DNA from: Cryptomeria japonica
Taxonomy: Eukaryota > Streptophyta > Pinopsida > Cupressales > Cupressaceae
Assembly (NCBI RefSeq): GCF_030272615.1
Contig: NC_081411.1
Coordinates: 181,060,977-181,124,976 of the forward strand
DNA length: 64,000 bases
Direction: 5' to 3'
In this document: one piece after another, positions 22,504-34,380 of the stretch
How positions within the stretch are numbered: position 1 is the first letter of the stretch
Layout of the letters: each line of letters starts with the position of its first letter
Position numbers and translations under genes: made by a program
The notes under the pieces: model-generated
What the model was told of the DNA's origin: nothing
Seen by the model: only the letters and a program-made list of their open reading frames with translations
The model's database searches: none

Positions 22504-22929
22504 CTAGTATACCTTGAAATTCTTATGGGCTATAAATGCAAGTAATGTTCTGACACCTTCTAGTCTTGCTACTGGTGCAAAAGTTTTGCCATAGTCTTCT
22601 CCTTCTTCTTGCGCATAACCTTTGCAAACTACTCTTTCCCTGTTGCGAACTACAACACCATCTTCATTTAACTTGTTTATGAACACCCATTTAGTACCTA
22701 TAACATTCTTGTTTATCGATCGGGGTACCAGGGTCCAAGTGTTGTTCTTCTTAATTTGATCCAATTCCTCCTCCATATCTTTAACCCAATGATTATCACC
22801 AAATGCCTCGTTAGCACTTATTGGTTCAATGGTGGAAATCATGCAAGAGTTCTCTCTTATTCTCCTTCTAGTTAGTACTCCAGCATTCTTATCCCCAATA
22901 CTCTGCTCAAGACTATGATTCAATCTCAC
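22504..22929 (-). pseudogene. Copia D reverse transcriptase, N-terminal part
   Basis: The frame runs from MRLNHSLEQSIGDKNAG (pre-RT linker) through EELDQIKKNNTWTLVPR, GTKWVFINKLNEDG and [31 protein letters not shown] to HKNFKVY. It ends in a TAG that replaces the Gln of the VYQMDVK catalytic motif (22504-22506), a CAG-to-TAG change. Confidence 0.86.
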
Positions 22930-23936
22930 ATATCTAGGAATAACATGATCATTCTCTTCAGGTTCGACTTCTTCATCATCATCGTCTTCTGAATTTATTT
23001 ATTCCAGTTGAACAAGTGCATCAGAATTTTCTTTACCATTTTCTGATTTAACAATTTCAGGTTCCAAAAGAAAAATGAAAGGATCTTCATCCTTTTTCTC
23101 TGAACTGGTTCCTTCTAAAATTTCAAGATATTCATCTACTCAAACATCAACACTCTCAACAATTCTCTGTGTCCAGTTGTTGAAACATTTGTAGGCCTTA
23201 GTCTTGGTGGAATAGCCAAGAAATATGCCTTCATCACTCTTAGCTTCAAATTTACAAATGTAATCACCTCTATTAATAAAACATTGGCTACCAAATATCT
23301 TGAAATAGCTAACATTAGGTGATCTTCCATACCAATATTCACAAGGGGTCTTGTCCTTACCTCTTTTCACCAGAACTCAGTTCATTGTGTAGATAACTGT
23401 ACTTACAACTTCTTTCAAAATGTTTTTGCTACCCCTCCTTGTATCAACATTGTCCTAGCTGCTTCAACCACAGACCGATTGTTCCTCTCTGCTATACCAT
23501 TTTGTTGTTGTGTCCTTGTTGTAGAAAGTTGTCGCTTGATACCATTCTCATCACAATACTTAGTGAATTCCTTAGAAGTAAATTCACCACCTTGATCTAT
23601 TCTCAGACATTTTATCTTTTTGCCAGTCTCTTTCTCAACTAAGGCCCTGAATGACTTGAATTTACCAAATTATTCATTCTTATCCTTCAATAATATGACC
23701 CACATCATCCTTGAGTAATCATCAGTGAAGATCATGAAATATCTTTCACCTTGAACTCTTCTTGTTCTTATTGGTCCACATAGATCTTTATGAACCAAAT
23801 CTAACAACTGCTCTGCTGAGAAAGACTTGCTCTTGAAAGTAGAAGAAGTCATCTTTCCTAATTGACATTCTTTACAAAGAGCATTAATCAGTTTGTCTAG
23901 CTGAGGTAGACCTCTTACTGTCTTAGACTTGCTCAA
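22930..23936 (-). pseudogene. Copia D integrase
   Basis: 23670-23936 has the pre-integrase tail, CQLGKMTSSTFKSKSF, LDLVHKDLCGPIRTRRVQ (HKD, so the first catalytic Asp is kept), FTDDYSRMMWVILL. The middle part (23371-23669) with LRIDQGGEF and the Glu helix is broken by stops. 23140-23370 has GKDKTPCEYWYG, FGSQCFINRGDYI and DEGIFLGYSTK. An acidic linker (22930-23139) runs to RT. Confidence 0.82.
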
Positions 23937-24431
23937 TTTAATAATGTTATCAAAGTTTATATGACAAAATCTGCTATGCCAAAGCCATCTATCATCTTTA
24001 TTTGCAATAAAAAAGTTGCTAACTTTAGGATTAAGATGAAATAGATTACCTCTGGTTTGTTATCCGGATGCAATCAATTCACCTTTGTTGTCAAATATTT
24101 TGTACATACCATTTCTAAACTCCAGTGGGTATCCTCTGTCATTAAGTTGTGCCACACTCAAAAGATTGTGCTTTAGACCTTTAACCCAATATACATCATC
24201 AACACTACTCTTCCCATTAAGAGAAATAACTCCCTTACCTTTAACCATACAAGGCGAGTCATTGCCAAATCTGACAACACCGCCATCAAATTCCTTCAAG
24301 GAAATAAATTTGCTTTGATCACCAGTCATGTGATGTGAACAACCACTATCAATGATCCAATCATTAGAGTTATCCATCCTGGACACTAGTGCTTTCTGAT
24401 TTGATATCTCTTCCTTAATAGCTACAAACAC
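23937..24431 (-). pseudogene. Copia D protease and pre-integrase region
   Basis: 24060-24431 encodes NDWIIDSGCSHHMTGD (intact DSG protease site), VRFGNDSPCMVKGKGVI and NVYW-like DDVYWVKGLKHNLLSVAQL. The HHCC segment (RWLWHSRFCHINFDNI-like) continues in 23937-24059 behind a stop at about 24059. The protease catalytic site is intact by eye. Confidence 0.83.
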
Positions 24432-25355
24432 AATATCTTCACTATCATCATCATTAGATTATTCATCAGTAATACCACTATCAACCGCTATAAGACAATC
24501 TCTCTTGTCTTTACCCTTATACTTCTTGAATTTGTCTCTCTTGTATTCATTTTCACTATTAGGGCTATTAGCTACTATATGACCAATCGTGTTGCATGCA
24601 AAACATTTCAATGGTAGCTTCAAGTTTCACTAAGTTGTCTTCATCAATAGCATCTTTGCTGGATCTAGATTCATAGCTATGGCCAGTATCTCTACTTTTT
24701 CTCACAGATGGGTTAGAGACAGAACCTCAGAATGCAAATTCTTACTTTTGTACACTACCATCATAGCCATTTAATTCAAAAGAAGTAAGTTTGTCAATGA
24801 TAGAGTCAAGAGTTGCCTTAGTTTTGTCAATGGATTTCAGGTTCTGAATAGCTGCAACTTGGATAGCATAGACCAGTAGCAGGGTTCTCAATACCTTATT
24901 GATCACTATGGCATCTTCCACTTTCCCTCTTGCACTCTTTATTTCACCAACTATCTCTTTCATCCTTTGACCATACTGCTGGATATTCTCATGTTCAAAC
25001 ATTCTCATGTTATCAAACTTTACTCTTAAACTCTCCTGTTTAGCAATATTAACATGTTCATCATTGCTATAGATCTCTTCAAGTTTTTTCCATACATCAT
25101 ATGTAGTTTCAAGACCATGAACATCTACATATTCAGTATTAAATAGGGAACTTATAATAGCCTCCAATTCTTGATGATTCACTTGCTATTCTTTCTTCTG
25201 ATCATTAGTCAGAGTTCCAGTAGGTGTAACATATTGAGTTTCTACATGATCCCAATACTAACTTCCAAGACTCTTAATGTAAATCTTCATTTTGTCGCTC
25301 CATATCCTATAGTTTTCTTTGTTGAACTTTGGAACCTTCCTTCTTCATCATGATC
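24432..25355 (-). pseudogene. Copia D Gag
   Basis: The Gag core is open at 24742-25182 (EAIISSLFNTEYVDVHG, NDEHVNIAKQESLRVKFDNMRM, AYAIQVAAIQNLKSI). The knuckle region near 24590-24625 reads CFACNTIGHI...A with its last Cys region altered (frame damaged). The N-terminus with KFNKENYRIW...KMKIYIKSLG is read up to about 25350. Several stops and frameshifts are present. Confidence 0.78.
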
Positions 25356-25408
25356 TACAAGACCTTTTCCTCAAGCTGTTAGGCTTTAGGTTAAAGAGGA
25401 CCTTAGAC

Positions 25409-25420
25409 CCTCTGATACCA
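25409..25420 (-). other. Primer binding site of copia D
   Basis: The minus strand reads TGGTATCAGAGG, matching the initiator-Met site except at the last base, two bases from the LTR start at 25423. Confidence 0.85.
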
Positions 25421-25422
25421 AT

Positions 25423-26865
25423 TGATGGTATGATGAAATAATTATCCAATAGATTACTAAGAGGGGAGGGGGGTGAATCAGTAAACTGAAAAAATAATAC
25501 AAACTTCCCAAACTCAAAATCAAACTCACAAACTAAACTTTCTCTGTCAAGATCAATACTCATAATAATACTCAACATCAACTGGTTAACTATTATACCA
25601 ACGTAATAGTAAATAACTTCAATCTTGTAAACATCAAAATGCTTAATCATATATCAACATATTCTATCTCTCAATGCTTCCAGCTATCATGCCTTATCAA
25701 AATAGTTAAGTAGTCAATCAAATCAACAAATAAGATCATAACCACAAAAACATTCACCATATGATACAAATATTTATACATGGAAAACCCAAATAGGTAA
25801 AAACCACGATGAGATGAGACTCACAAGGATAGCTATTTGAACTCTTCTGAAGTTCCCCCTATTAGGAGCCAAGCCTGTTAAAGCTTTTACAATAAGTCCT
25901 GTTAAGAACTAATCTTTTTAGGAGTCACACGGTTAAGGGATTTAGAAAATTCCTTGATGAAAAGAAAAATACTCTGTTACGAGTAACCTCGGTAGAGGGT
26001 TTGAGAATCTAAGCTAATGGACCACCTTGTTAGAGGATTTATGAAGTAACCAAGCTTGTTAGAGCTTACCGGGTTAGGGTATTTCAATTATTCTATAATT
26101 GTTAGAAAACAACAAGTTTTCTTGATCTATCTGAATAGCACTACATTTTCTTGATCAGATCCTTTTTAAGCTTCAATCTGCTTTTACTCAAACTACAGAT
26201 TCATTCTCTGGTTAGACAACCACAAACTCAACTGATTTCTGCCAACTTTTCCAACCACTTTACAAATAGCTTCATCGACCTTAAATATAGATCAATTAGG
26301 TCGGTAACACAATAAATACCTAATTCTCTCATAGAGATTACAAACAAATTGGTTCAAGTGTGACCATAGGATTTACATAGCAATCAACACACATTCTTCA
26401 AGAAAATTCCAATCGCTCCATGATCACCACTTCATCAAACTTTGTAACTCATCGCGCTCTATGCATTAGATGCAATCCACTTTTCTCATTCCCTAGAAAA
26501 CAAACAAATGCACCAAAAAAATATGAACCTATCCTTATACAATGATCACATGTGTCCCCATCATAACCACTCAACATTAGATCTTAAACCAAAAAACTTG
26601 ATCAGTTAGGGTTTAACAAAAAACAACTGGTAGGGTTTATCGGTTACAATGCATAGAAAGGGTTTAACCTTATACATCAGTTTACCAGTTCAACTCACAA
26701 ACTTACATGCCGGTTTACATCTTCCTCAAATCTCTTCCTACCGGTTACAAGACAATATCACAAATAACAACAATATCAACAATATCATAAATACCATTAT
26801 CAATTCAATTGACATCAATGACAACATAACATATCATTAATGCAATCTTCATGCAAATGCCAATA
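25423..26865 (-). repeat. 5' LTR of element D (1443 bp)
   Basis: Runs from TGATGGTATG to AATGCCAATA. The outer end is TA instead of CA, and the flanking target base is G. Modules: GAGGGGAGGGGGGTGAATC near 25470, and ACATGGAAAACCC / TAAAAACCACGATGAG near 25778-25812. It is followed exactly by the GTATA duplication and then B integrase. Confidence 0.93.
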
Positions 26866-27339
26866 GTATATACATTGAACTGAGTTCAGTTGAGAGAAAA
26901 TAACATAATGACACCTTATGAATTGTGGTTTGACTGGAAGCTATCACTTAAATATTTCAAAGATTTTGGAATTAAATGCTTCATCAAAAGAGATGAAGAT
27001 AGTTTAGGTGGTTTTGAGTCTAAGAGTGATGAAGGTATTTTCTTGGGTCACTCTACTCACAACAAGGCCTACAAATGTTACAACAAAAGACTAAGAAAAG
27101 TCATTGAGAGTGTACATGTAAGAGTTGATGAAGAATTAGATAGAGGAAGACAAACAAAAGGTTACTAGTGCAATGATTCATGTGATGAAGATGAAATGCA
27201 GTCAGAAAGTGAACTAGAAGAAGAACCCAACAAGACCCCTAATAGATATGTGCAGAAAAATCACTCGGAAGAGAAGATTATAGGTAATTAAAATGATGGT
27301 GTACAAACTAGAAGAAGAGTTGCTCGGAATAATTAACAA
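26866..27339 (+). pseudogene. Copia B integrase C-terminal part
   Basis: B resumes after copia D: 26890-27168 encodes MTPYELWFDWKLSLKYFKDF, CFIKRDEDSLGGF and DEGIFLGHSTHNKAYKCYNKRL, the copia integrase C-terminal signature. An acidic linker with a stop at 27166-27168 follows, then the PNRYVQKNHSEEKIIGN pre-RT segment with further stops near 27290 and 27335. Confidence 0.84.
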
Positions 27340-28310
27340 GTGAATTTCTACCTCATGGCTGAAATGGAACCCAAAATGTTTAATGAGGCCAACAAAAGTG
27401 AGAAATGGATGGATGCAATGGAAGAAGAGATGCAACAGATTGAAAAGAAAAAGACTTGGGAGTTAGTTCCTAGACTAGTAGATAAAAATGTCATTGGTAC
27501 TAAATGGGTCTACCGGAACAAGATGAATGAAGAAGGTAAGATTGTTAGGCATAAAGAAAGACTAGTGTGCAAAGGGTATTCTCAAGTAGAAGGAATTTAT
27601 TTTGAAGAAAACTTTGTACCAGTTGCAAGACTTGAGGCTATTAGAATGTTCTTAGCATTCTCTGCCTACAAAGGATACAAGGTATATCAAATGGACATTA
27701 AATCTACCTTCTTGAATGGTAATCTGGAAAAAGAACTCTATATAGAATAACTAGAAGGATTTTCGCTACATGATGATGAGACCTTTGTGAGTCAGTTGAA
27801 GAAGGCACTGTATGGTTTGAAGCAGGCTCCAAGAGGATGGTATTCAAGGTTAGATAAGTATCTTCAAGACCAAGGTTTCAAAAAGGGAAGTGTAGATTGT
27901 AATTTGTACATACAAGCAGATGGACATCACATGATTATTGTTGTTGTGTATGTGGATGATATAATATTTGGAAGAAACAAGGATATCATGTGTAAAGAGT
28001 TTGTTTATCAGATGAAGGCATAGTTTATGTCCATTCTTGGAGAGTTGTCATACTTTCTTGGTTTATAGATTTCACAACAAGATAAAAAAAATATTTATCT
28101 CTCAAACCAAGTATGCTAGAGATATGTTGAAGAAGTTTCAGATGGAAGACAACAAACTAGTAAGTACCCCCATGGTGATTAGATGCAAGTTGAGCAAGGT
28201 TGACAAGTCATCAGAAGTAGATCAAACCTTGTATAGACCCATGATTGGTAGTATGTTATATCTTACTGCTTCAATACTAGATATAGTATAGACAATATGT
28301 ATCATGGCAA
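27340..28310 (+). pseudogene. Copia B reverse transcriptase
   Basis: 27340-27750 runs from MEPKMFNEANKSEKWMDAM through GTKWVYRNKMNEEGK and VYQMDIKSTFLNGNLEKELYIE to a TAA at 27748 where Gln is expected. 27787-28023 has LKKALYGLKQAPRGWYSRL and VVYVDDIIFGRN, an intact YVDD box. 28037-28291 has FISQTKYARDMLKKF and STPMVIRCKLS. The other breaks are TAG at 28021 and a short frameshift near 28080. Confidence 0.87.
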
Positions 28311-28892
28311 GATTTCAAGTTGCATCTAAACAGTCACATGTGAATGCACTTAGAAGAATCTTCAGGTACCTACAAGGAACACTTAATTATGTCTTATGGT
28401 ATCCAAAGCAAGGAGATTTCACTTTATAGGCTTACACTGATGCTGATTGGGAAGGATGCATTGATGACCGGAGAGCACAAGTGGTGGAGCATTATTTTTA
28501 GGTAACCAGATAGTTTCATGGCACAACAAGAAGCAAGATTTAGTCTCCCTATCAAATGTTGAGGCAGAGTATATTGTTGCTGCTACATGTTGTTCTTAGG
28601 TGTTATGGATGATGAAGACCCTCAAAGACATTCAAGTAGAAATATTTGACCCTATTTCTATCTAGTGTGATAACTCAAGTGCAATCAACATTTCAAAGAA
28701 TCTGGTTATGCACTCAAGGACAAAGCACATTGCCATCAAATACCATTTTCTCAGGGAGAAGGTTGTAGAGCAAGATGTAAAGGTAGAATATATCCCTACA
28801 AGTGAACAAGTTGGTGATATCTTCACAAAACCTCTACTGGTAAACACATTTGAATATCTAAGTCACAAGTTAGGAGTGGTCTCACTAGCTCC
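28311..28892 (+). pseudogene. Copia B RNase H
   Basis: DADWEGCIDDRRA is followed by a small deletion frameshift (near 28470) that removes the usual STSGG. EAEYIVAATCCS and CDNSSAINISKNLVMHSRTKH (28670-28735) are kept, as is DIFTKPLLVNTFEYL (28815-28860). At about 28886-28892 the sequence changes, in frame, to the reverse transcriptase/RNase H of element E, so the open frame 28708-29010 is a fusion of two elements. Confidence 0.82.
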
Positions 28893-29580
28893 TATCAATC
28901 TGACAAGATATAAATCTATGATTAGAAGTTTACTATATTTGATACAAACAAGACTTGATATAATGAATGCAGTATGTATTGTTTCAATATTTCAGACTAA
29001 TCCTAAATAAAAACATGAATCAATAGTAAAAAGGATTTTCTGGTATCTACAAGGCACAACAAATCTTGGTTTATGGTATCCTAAAGATGAAAATCTTGAT
29101 TTATGTGCATACACCGATGCAAATTGGGTAGGAGATGTAAATGATAGAAAGAGCACCACTGGTGGGGTACTCTTTCTTCATAGTAGATTAATTTCATGGT
29201 TGAGCAAGAAACAAAGTTGTACATCATTATCAACAGCAGAATCAGAATATGTTGTAGCAGCAACTAATTGTACTCAAGTATTATGGATTAAACAAATGTT
29301 GAAGGACATAAAGGTAAAATGCAAAGAACCTATAATCATTTATTATGATAACTCAGCAGCAATTGATATATCAAATAATCCGGTATTTCACTCTAAGACT
29401 AAACATGTTTCTATCAAATATAATTTTCTGAAAGAGAATGTTGAAGCAAAAGAAGTGAGATTGGTTTATGTGAATACTAAAGAGAAAATTGGAGATATCT
29501 TTACTAAGCCTTTACCTAAGGAAACTTTTGAATATCTCAGAGAGAAGCTTGGGGTAATACCCTCACTAGTAGAGACTTAG
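28893..29580 (+). pseudogene. Copia E reverse transcriptase end and RNase H
   Basis: Starts abruptly at INLTRYKSMIRSLLYL, which matches the middle of Pol in F (34576 onward). A frame break occurs at 29008. It continues with DLCAYTDANWVGDVNDRKST and the open frame 29200-29580 (SLSTAESEYVVAATN, YYDNSAAIDIS, DIFTKPLPKETFEYL, stop). All RNase H motifs are present, better preserved than in F. Confidence 0.86.
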
Positions 29581-29952
29581 ATAGTTGAAGATTGGCATCA
29601 AATCGACATAAATTAATAGAGAAACCTTTTTTCTGGCTTTGATGGAGGAGAGCTACTTCTCAGGGGGAGTAGTTGGTTATAACAATAGGTTATATAAATT
29701 GGTTGTATGTTCTAGTATTTGTGTTTCTTTGACATTTAATGTCAAAGGGGGAGATATATCTATGGAAAATTATGAACATTATCCTATGGGAGAGATTATT
29801 CATTGGGGGAGAGATATATACTCTCTGCATTTTTATTTTTATTTTTGGTATTGGTCTATTATGGAGATTGTTGGTTTTTGGTTTTTGGCATTCCGTTTAG
29901 GCACTTAGATGTTTTTCCATATTGTGTTGCCATCAATGCCAAAGGGGGAGAT
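29581..29952 (+). other. 3' untranslated region and polypurine tract of E
   Basis: Contains three G-rich purine runs: TCAAAGGGGGAGATAT at about 29742, TTGGGGGAGAGATAT near 29804, and the functional tract AAAGGGGGAGAT at 29941-29952 directly before the LTR. No gene is seen. Confidence 0.8.
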
Positions 29953-31038
29953 TGTTGGTATTATGGATGTGTTGCATTATTTTTATCATTGATGTTAAAA
30001 CTTATTCTTATAGAGATCTATGGTTATGTTGAACCAGCACATTGTGTTCATTGGCATGTTCAGTGACTTATGCACAATCACAAGTATATTGTTCACCAGC
30101 AGGTTATATTATTCGCCAACACTAAGGATCACTTGTTATCATCTAGAGATTACTTGGTTATGTCGAAGACATGATTTGGACACTTGGTTTGGGTATTTTT
30201 GTTATTGGTCTTATCAGGTTGATATATTTGTTGTTATCGGCAAATTGGTCTAGGTTATGGACCGGTATGCATTATCTATTCCAAATCAGCATGACACGTT
30301 ATGGAGATGACTTATTGATTGGATATTGTTGTAAATATATTGGGCTGACATGATGCATCACATCTTGACTTGTTTGTAATTGATTTTATTGTAATATTCT
30401 TAATAAGCTGACCTACACATTTGGTCCTAGGTTTTTGTATATATGCAAGATCTCATTTATGAGATGATGGAATAGGAATGTAACGGTATATTGTATATGG
30501 TTTTGTAACATGGTATGTGTGAATATTGAAGATCATATGAGAAGACCATAGAGAAGGTTCAGGGAAGGTTTGAAGGTGATTATCAGAGCTTATCTAGTAC
30601 TGAATCCAGCATTAGAGATGCTACTTTGAGTAGTACATTATCATTGGATTTAACCATTCAATTGTAGTCAGTATGAATCCTATTTTGTGACTGATCAGTG
30701 AGCTCTTGGTGGTTGGCCTTTCTGCATGTGTAGACCCCATTTGTATACACATACTATCTATAGTAGTATTATCTGATTGTGGGTAAGGTTTCCCACTGTG
30801 GTTTTTCCCCTTACAGGGTTTCCACGTACAAATATTTGTGTCATGTGTTGTGGATGTTGTTTCTCTTTCTATTTTATGCATTTAGTTCCACCAGTATTAA
30901 TATTAACTGCTAATTTGTCAATTGCCATTAAGTTTGGTTTGTCGGTATTAAGTATCAAGTTTGATTAGGTTATATTTGGGTTGAAATTAATTGACAACTT
31001 ATTCACCCCCCTCTCTCACTTGGCTCCGGTTCCTAACA
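29953..31038 (+). repeat. LTR shared by E (3') and F (5')
   Basis: 1086 bp from TGTTGGTATTATGG to GGTTCCTAACA. TATA-like TTTGTATATATGCAAG at about 30435. Module CACTGTGGTTTTTCCCC / GGGTTTCCACGTAC near 30790-30828, then TTCACCCCCCTCTCTCAC near 31003. Collinear with 35630-36719. Confidence 0.92.
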
Positions 31039-31040
31039 AT

Positions 31041-31052
31041 TGGTATCAGAGC
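31041..31052 (+). other. Primer binding site of copia F
   Basis: A perfect TGGTATCAGAGC two bases after the LTR end, complementary to the initiator-Met tRNA 3' end. Confidence 0.92.
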
Positions 31053-31095
31053 TAAGTCCTCTTTTTGCAGAAGTTGAGCAACTTGAGGGGATTCT

Positions 31096-32128
31096 ATGAA
31101 AACAAACTTTTTCAGGAAGGACAGTCTGAAACTTGATGGAACTAACTATGGTATATGGAAGATCAGAATGGAGACACATCTGAATTTCATTAGAAGAGAC
31201 ATATGGGATGTTACAAAGAATGGCTATGTTGGTCCTACACCGAATCAACTTAATCCACCAACATTGGGTAAGGATCAAGAGAATGATTGCAAAGCAAGAG
31301 AAGCACTCTTGAGTGCCTTTTCAGATCAGCATATCATGGGATTATCAGACCGATCTATTGCTAAAGCTATTTGGGATAAATTGGAGACATTGAATGAAGG
31401 AGATACCATTGTCAAAATTGCAAAATGGGAATGCTTTCAGGTCAGGTACGCAAATCTTAAAAATGGAAGAAGGTGAAAGATTTTTTGCTTTTATGGAAAG
31501 GGTTAACGAAATTATTTTGAGAATACAATGTTGTGGAGGATCCTTAAGCGAAGATGAGATTGTTTCTAAAGTTTTAAGAGCATTTCCACTGGTAGAAAAA
31601 TTGAAAGTAACTTCTATTAATGAGTTGAGAACAATACCCAATACATCAATATCTAGAGATACCTTGGTTGGAAAACTTTCAACATTTGAGCTTGAAGAAT
31701 TTGGTCCTGTTGCTACAATTAAGAAAGATTTGGCCTTCAAAGCATCATCATCTATAGCATCATCATCATCATCTAACAAATCTGATTAGAAAGCACTTTA
31801 TGCAAGATAACTTGAAGATATCAAAAAGGAAAATGAATAACTAGAAGAATTTGAAGCACTATTTGCAAGTAAAATGACTAAAGGTCATATTGGAAGTAAG
31901 TATAAAGGTAAAGAACCATTTAAATGTTTTAATTGCAATAAAGTTGGTCATAAGGCATCTAGATGTCTTGATAGACATGCAAGATTGAGAGAGAAAGATA
32001 AAAGAACATATAAGCCTAACCCTGAATATCAGAGATACAAATTTAAGAAGAATAGAGACAAATCAAGTTACTATGCTGATGAAGGAGTTACTGATGATTC
32101 TGATGAAGAACCAACAGACAATGGATGA
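31096..32128 (+). pseudogene. Copia F Gag
   Basis: ATG 31096 starts MKTNFFRKDSLKLDGTNYGI. The frame shifts near 31450 into 31394-31789 (FMERVNEIILRIQCCGGSLS, GKLSTFELEEFG) and stops at 31787 (TAG). After TAA codons near 31808 and 31838 the knuckle part 31874-32128 carries an intact CFNCNKVGHKASRC. The stop positions are mostly Gln codons in related copies. Structural particle protein, now broken. Confidence 0.86.
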
Positions 32129-32719
32129 GATTTTGTTGCAATAAAAGAAGATCAATTGGCACCTATTGTTCCACCGATAGAGCAGGCCTTGGCAGCTAAA
32201 ATTGATGAAAAAGATGAGTGGATTATAGATTCCGGATGTTCACATCATGTGACTAGTGATAAAAGTAAATTCTTATCTTTTTAGGAATACAATGGAGGTC
32301 TAGTAAGATTTGGGGATGATAAAGCTTTTTTGATGAAAGGAAAAGGCACTATATCTTTTGATGGCAAGCACAATACTGACAATGTTTATTATGTTGAAGG
32401 TTTGAAGCATAATATTTTGAGTGTTGGTCAATTAGTTGAAAAGGGATTTCAGTTACAATTCAAGAATGGTAAATGCAAAATCATGAATAGAATTGGATTG
32501 GAGATTGCAACCTGTAATCAGACTAGAGGTAATATCTTTTATTTGAATAAAAATGATAAGACATGCTTGATTGCACATATTGTTGAAAGTTGGTTATGGC
32601 ATAAGAGACTTTTTCATGTAAATTTTGATTGCATTGTAAATATCAGTTCAACTAAGGCAGTAAGGGATTTACCGAAGATTGTAAAACCTCATAATCTAGT
32701 ATGTAAGGAATGTCAATAG
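32129..32719 (+). pseudogene. Copia F protease and pre-integrase region
   Basis: WIIDSGCSHHVTSDKSKFLSF is followed by TAG at 32282-32284, where copia C has Gln (CAG-to-TAG). 32330-32719 then encodes MKGKGTISFDGKHNTDNVYY, SVGQLVEKGFQLQF and WLWHKRLFHVNFDCIVNI, ending CKECQ at a TAG. The DSG protease site is intact. The HHCC Cys-His pair is partly changed (RLFH for RLCH). Confidence 0.87.
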
Positions 32720-33538
32720 GGAACGCAAGTTAGAACAAATTTTAAGAGTATTTCTGAGAAATCCAATAATGTTCTTGACTTAATCCATACCGACTTATGT
32801 GGTCCAACAAGAAGAAGAAGTCTACAGGGAGATAGATACTTTATGCTAATCATTGATGATTATTCTAGAATGTGTTGGGTTACTTTTCTCAGGGAGAAAT
32901 CAGAAGCTTTTGGAAAATTCAAATTATTCAAGGCAATGGTAGAGAATGAAACTAGTAAGAAAATCATATGTTTAAGAGAAGATCAAGGAGGAGAATTTAC
33001 ATCTAAGTAGTTCAATACATTTTATGAAGTGAATGGAGTCAAAAGACAACTATCAGCACCTTAGACACCTCAACAAAATGGAATTATGGAAAGGAAGAAC
33101 AAAACTATTCTGGAGGCAGCTAGAAGCACAATATTGGAAGAAAATCTACCTCATGTGTATTGGAGAGAAGCAGTGAATAATGTGGATTACACTTTTAACA
33201 GAGTTCAAATCAAAGGTGAAACTGGTAAGACCCCTTATGAACTATGGTTTGGTAATACTCCTACTCTTAAATATTTCAGAATATTTGGAAGCAAATGTTA
33301 TATTAGGAGAGATGAGTATATTGCTAAATTTGATCCGAGAAGTGATGAAGGAATATTTCTTGGTTATTCATCTAAGAGCAAGGCATATAGATGTTTTAAT
33401 AAAAGATTACAGAAAAACATTGATAGTACTAATGTGAAGATAGATGAACAATTTAGAGGAAATTCAAGGTCTATAGATTTTGAACCGGCAGTTGAGATGA
33501 TCATAAATGAACCTATATAGAGTGCACCGGTATAGAAT
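32720..33538 (+). pseudogene. Copia F integrase
   Basis: LIHTDLCGPTRRRSLQGD (first D), IIDDYSRMCWVTFL and LREDQGGEF (second D kept) precede a TAG at about 33008. Next come QLSAP, a TAG and TPQQNGIMERKNK (E helix). The open part 33086-33520 has ENLPHVYWREA, TPYELWFGNTPTLKYF, FGSKCYIRRDEYI and DEGIFLGYSSKSKAYRCF. The DDE triad is preserved, unlike copia C. Confidence 0.87.
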
Positions 33539-34380
33539 GTGGATCCAGTCACACCAGCGTCATCAGAGAATTCCACAGTGATTGAAGAACAACAACAAGT
33601 GAACAAACCCATGTATGTAAGACTAAATCACTCTGAAAGTCAGATAATTGGGAATAAGTATCAAGGTGTTATGACAAGAGGGAGACTAGCAAATGAAGAG
33701 GTATGCTTAATTTCTCAAATTGAACCAGCATCTTTTATTGAGGCATGTGAAGATAAACATTGGATTAAAGCTATGGAAGATGAATTAGAACAAATTGAAA
33801 AGAACAATACATGGACATTGGTTCCCCGGCCTAAAGACAAAAATGTAATTGGAACTAAATGGGTATTCAGAAATAAACTTAATGAAGATGGTAAGGTAAT
33901 CAGAAATAAAGAAAGATTAGTGTGGAAGGGATATTCACAAAAAGAGGGAATTGATTACAATGAAACCTTTGCACTGATATCTAGAATTGAGGTAGTCAGA
34001 TTATTTATTGCATTTGCAGCTCACAAGAACTATAAAGTATATCAGATGGATGTAAAATATGCATTTCTGAATGGTGATCTTGAAGAGGAAGTCTACATTG
34101 AATAGCCTAATGGATTTATATTGACAAATAATGAAGATATGGTTTGCAGATTAAGGAAAGCTTTGTATGGAATGAAGAAGCTCCTAGAGCTTGGTATGCT
34201 AGATTGGACAAATATCTTTTGAAGCTTGGTTACACTAAAGGCAATGTTGTCAAAGGCTTATATTTCAAAGTAACTAATGATGACATCTTCATTATTGAAT
34301 TTTTTGTTGATGATATCATTTTTTGAGGAGAAGATGGATTGTATAAAGAATTTTCTAATAAGATGCAGGAATAATTTGAA
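33539..34380 (+). pseudogene. Copia F reverse transcriptase
   Basis: 33539-34105 covers the pre-RT linker, [52 protein letters not shown]. It ends in TAG at 34103-34105 where Gln stands in copia A and G. 34144-34326 continues with a damaged LKQAPRAWYARL and ends FFVDDIIF, TGA. Both catalytic aspartates are present, but the frame is broken at least three times. Confidence 0.87.

Larger units (their letters stand above)
19361..26865 (-). mobile_element. Element D: complete-length Ty1/copia retrotransposon
   Basis: LTRs at 19361-20940 and 25423-26865, with a perfect target duplication GTATA at 19356-19360 and 26866-26870. The order on the minus strand is gag-PR-INT-RT-RH. It is inserted in B's integrase. 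The left LTR is 1580 bp and the right 1443 bp. The 137-bp difference equals one small insertion plus its duplicated target (see 20165-20296). Sequence is closest to element A by eye. Confidence 0.95.

Noticed and set aside
31345-31779. 144-codon minus-strand frame opposite F gag (similarly 15402-15707 opposite C gag and 5797-6114 opposite A gag)
   Set aside because: Antisense mirror of the gag core; recurs only because gag is conserved between elements.
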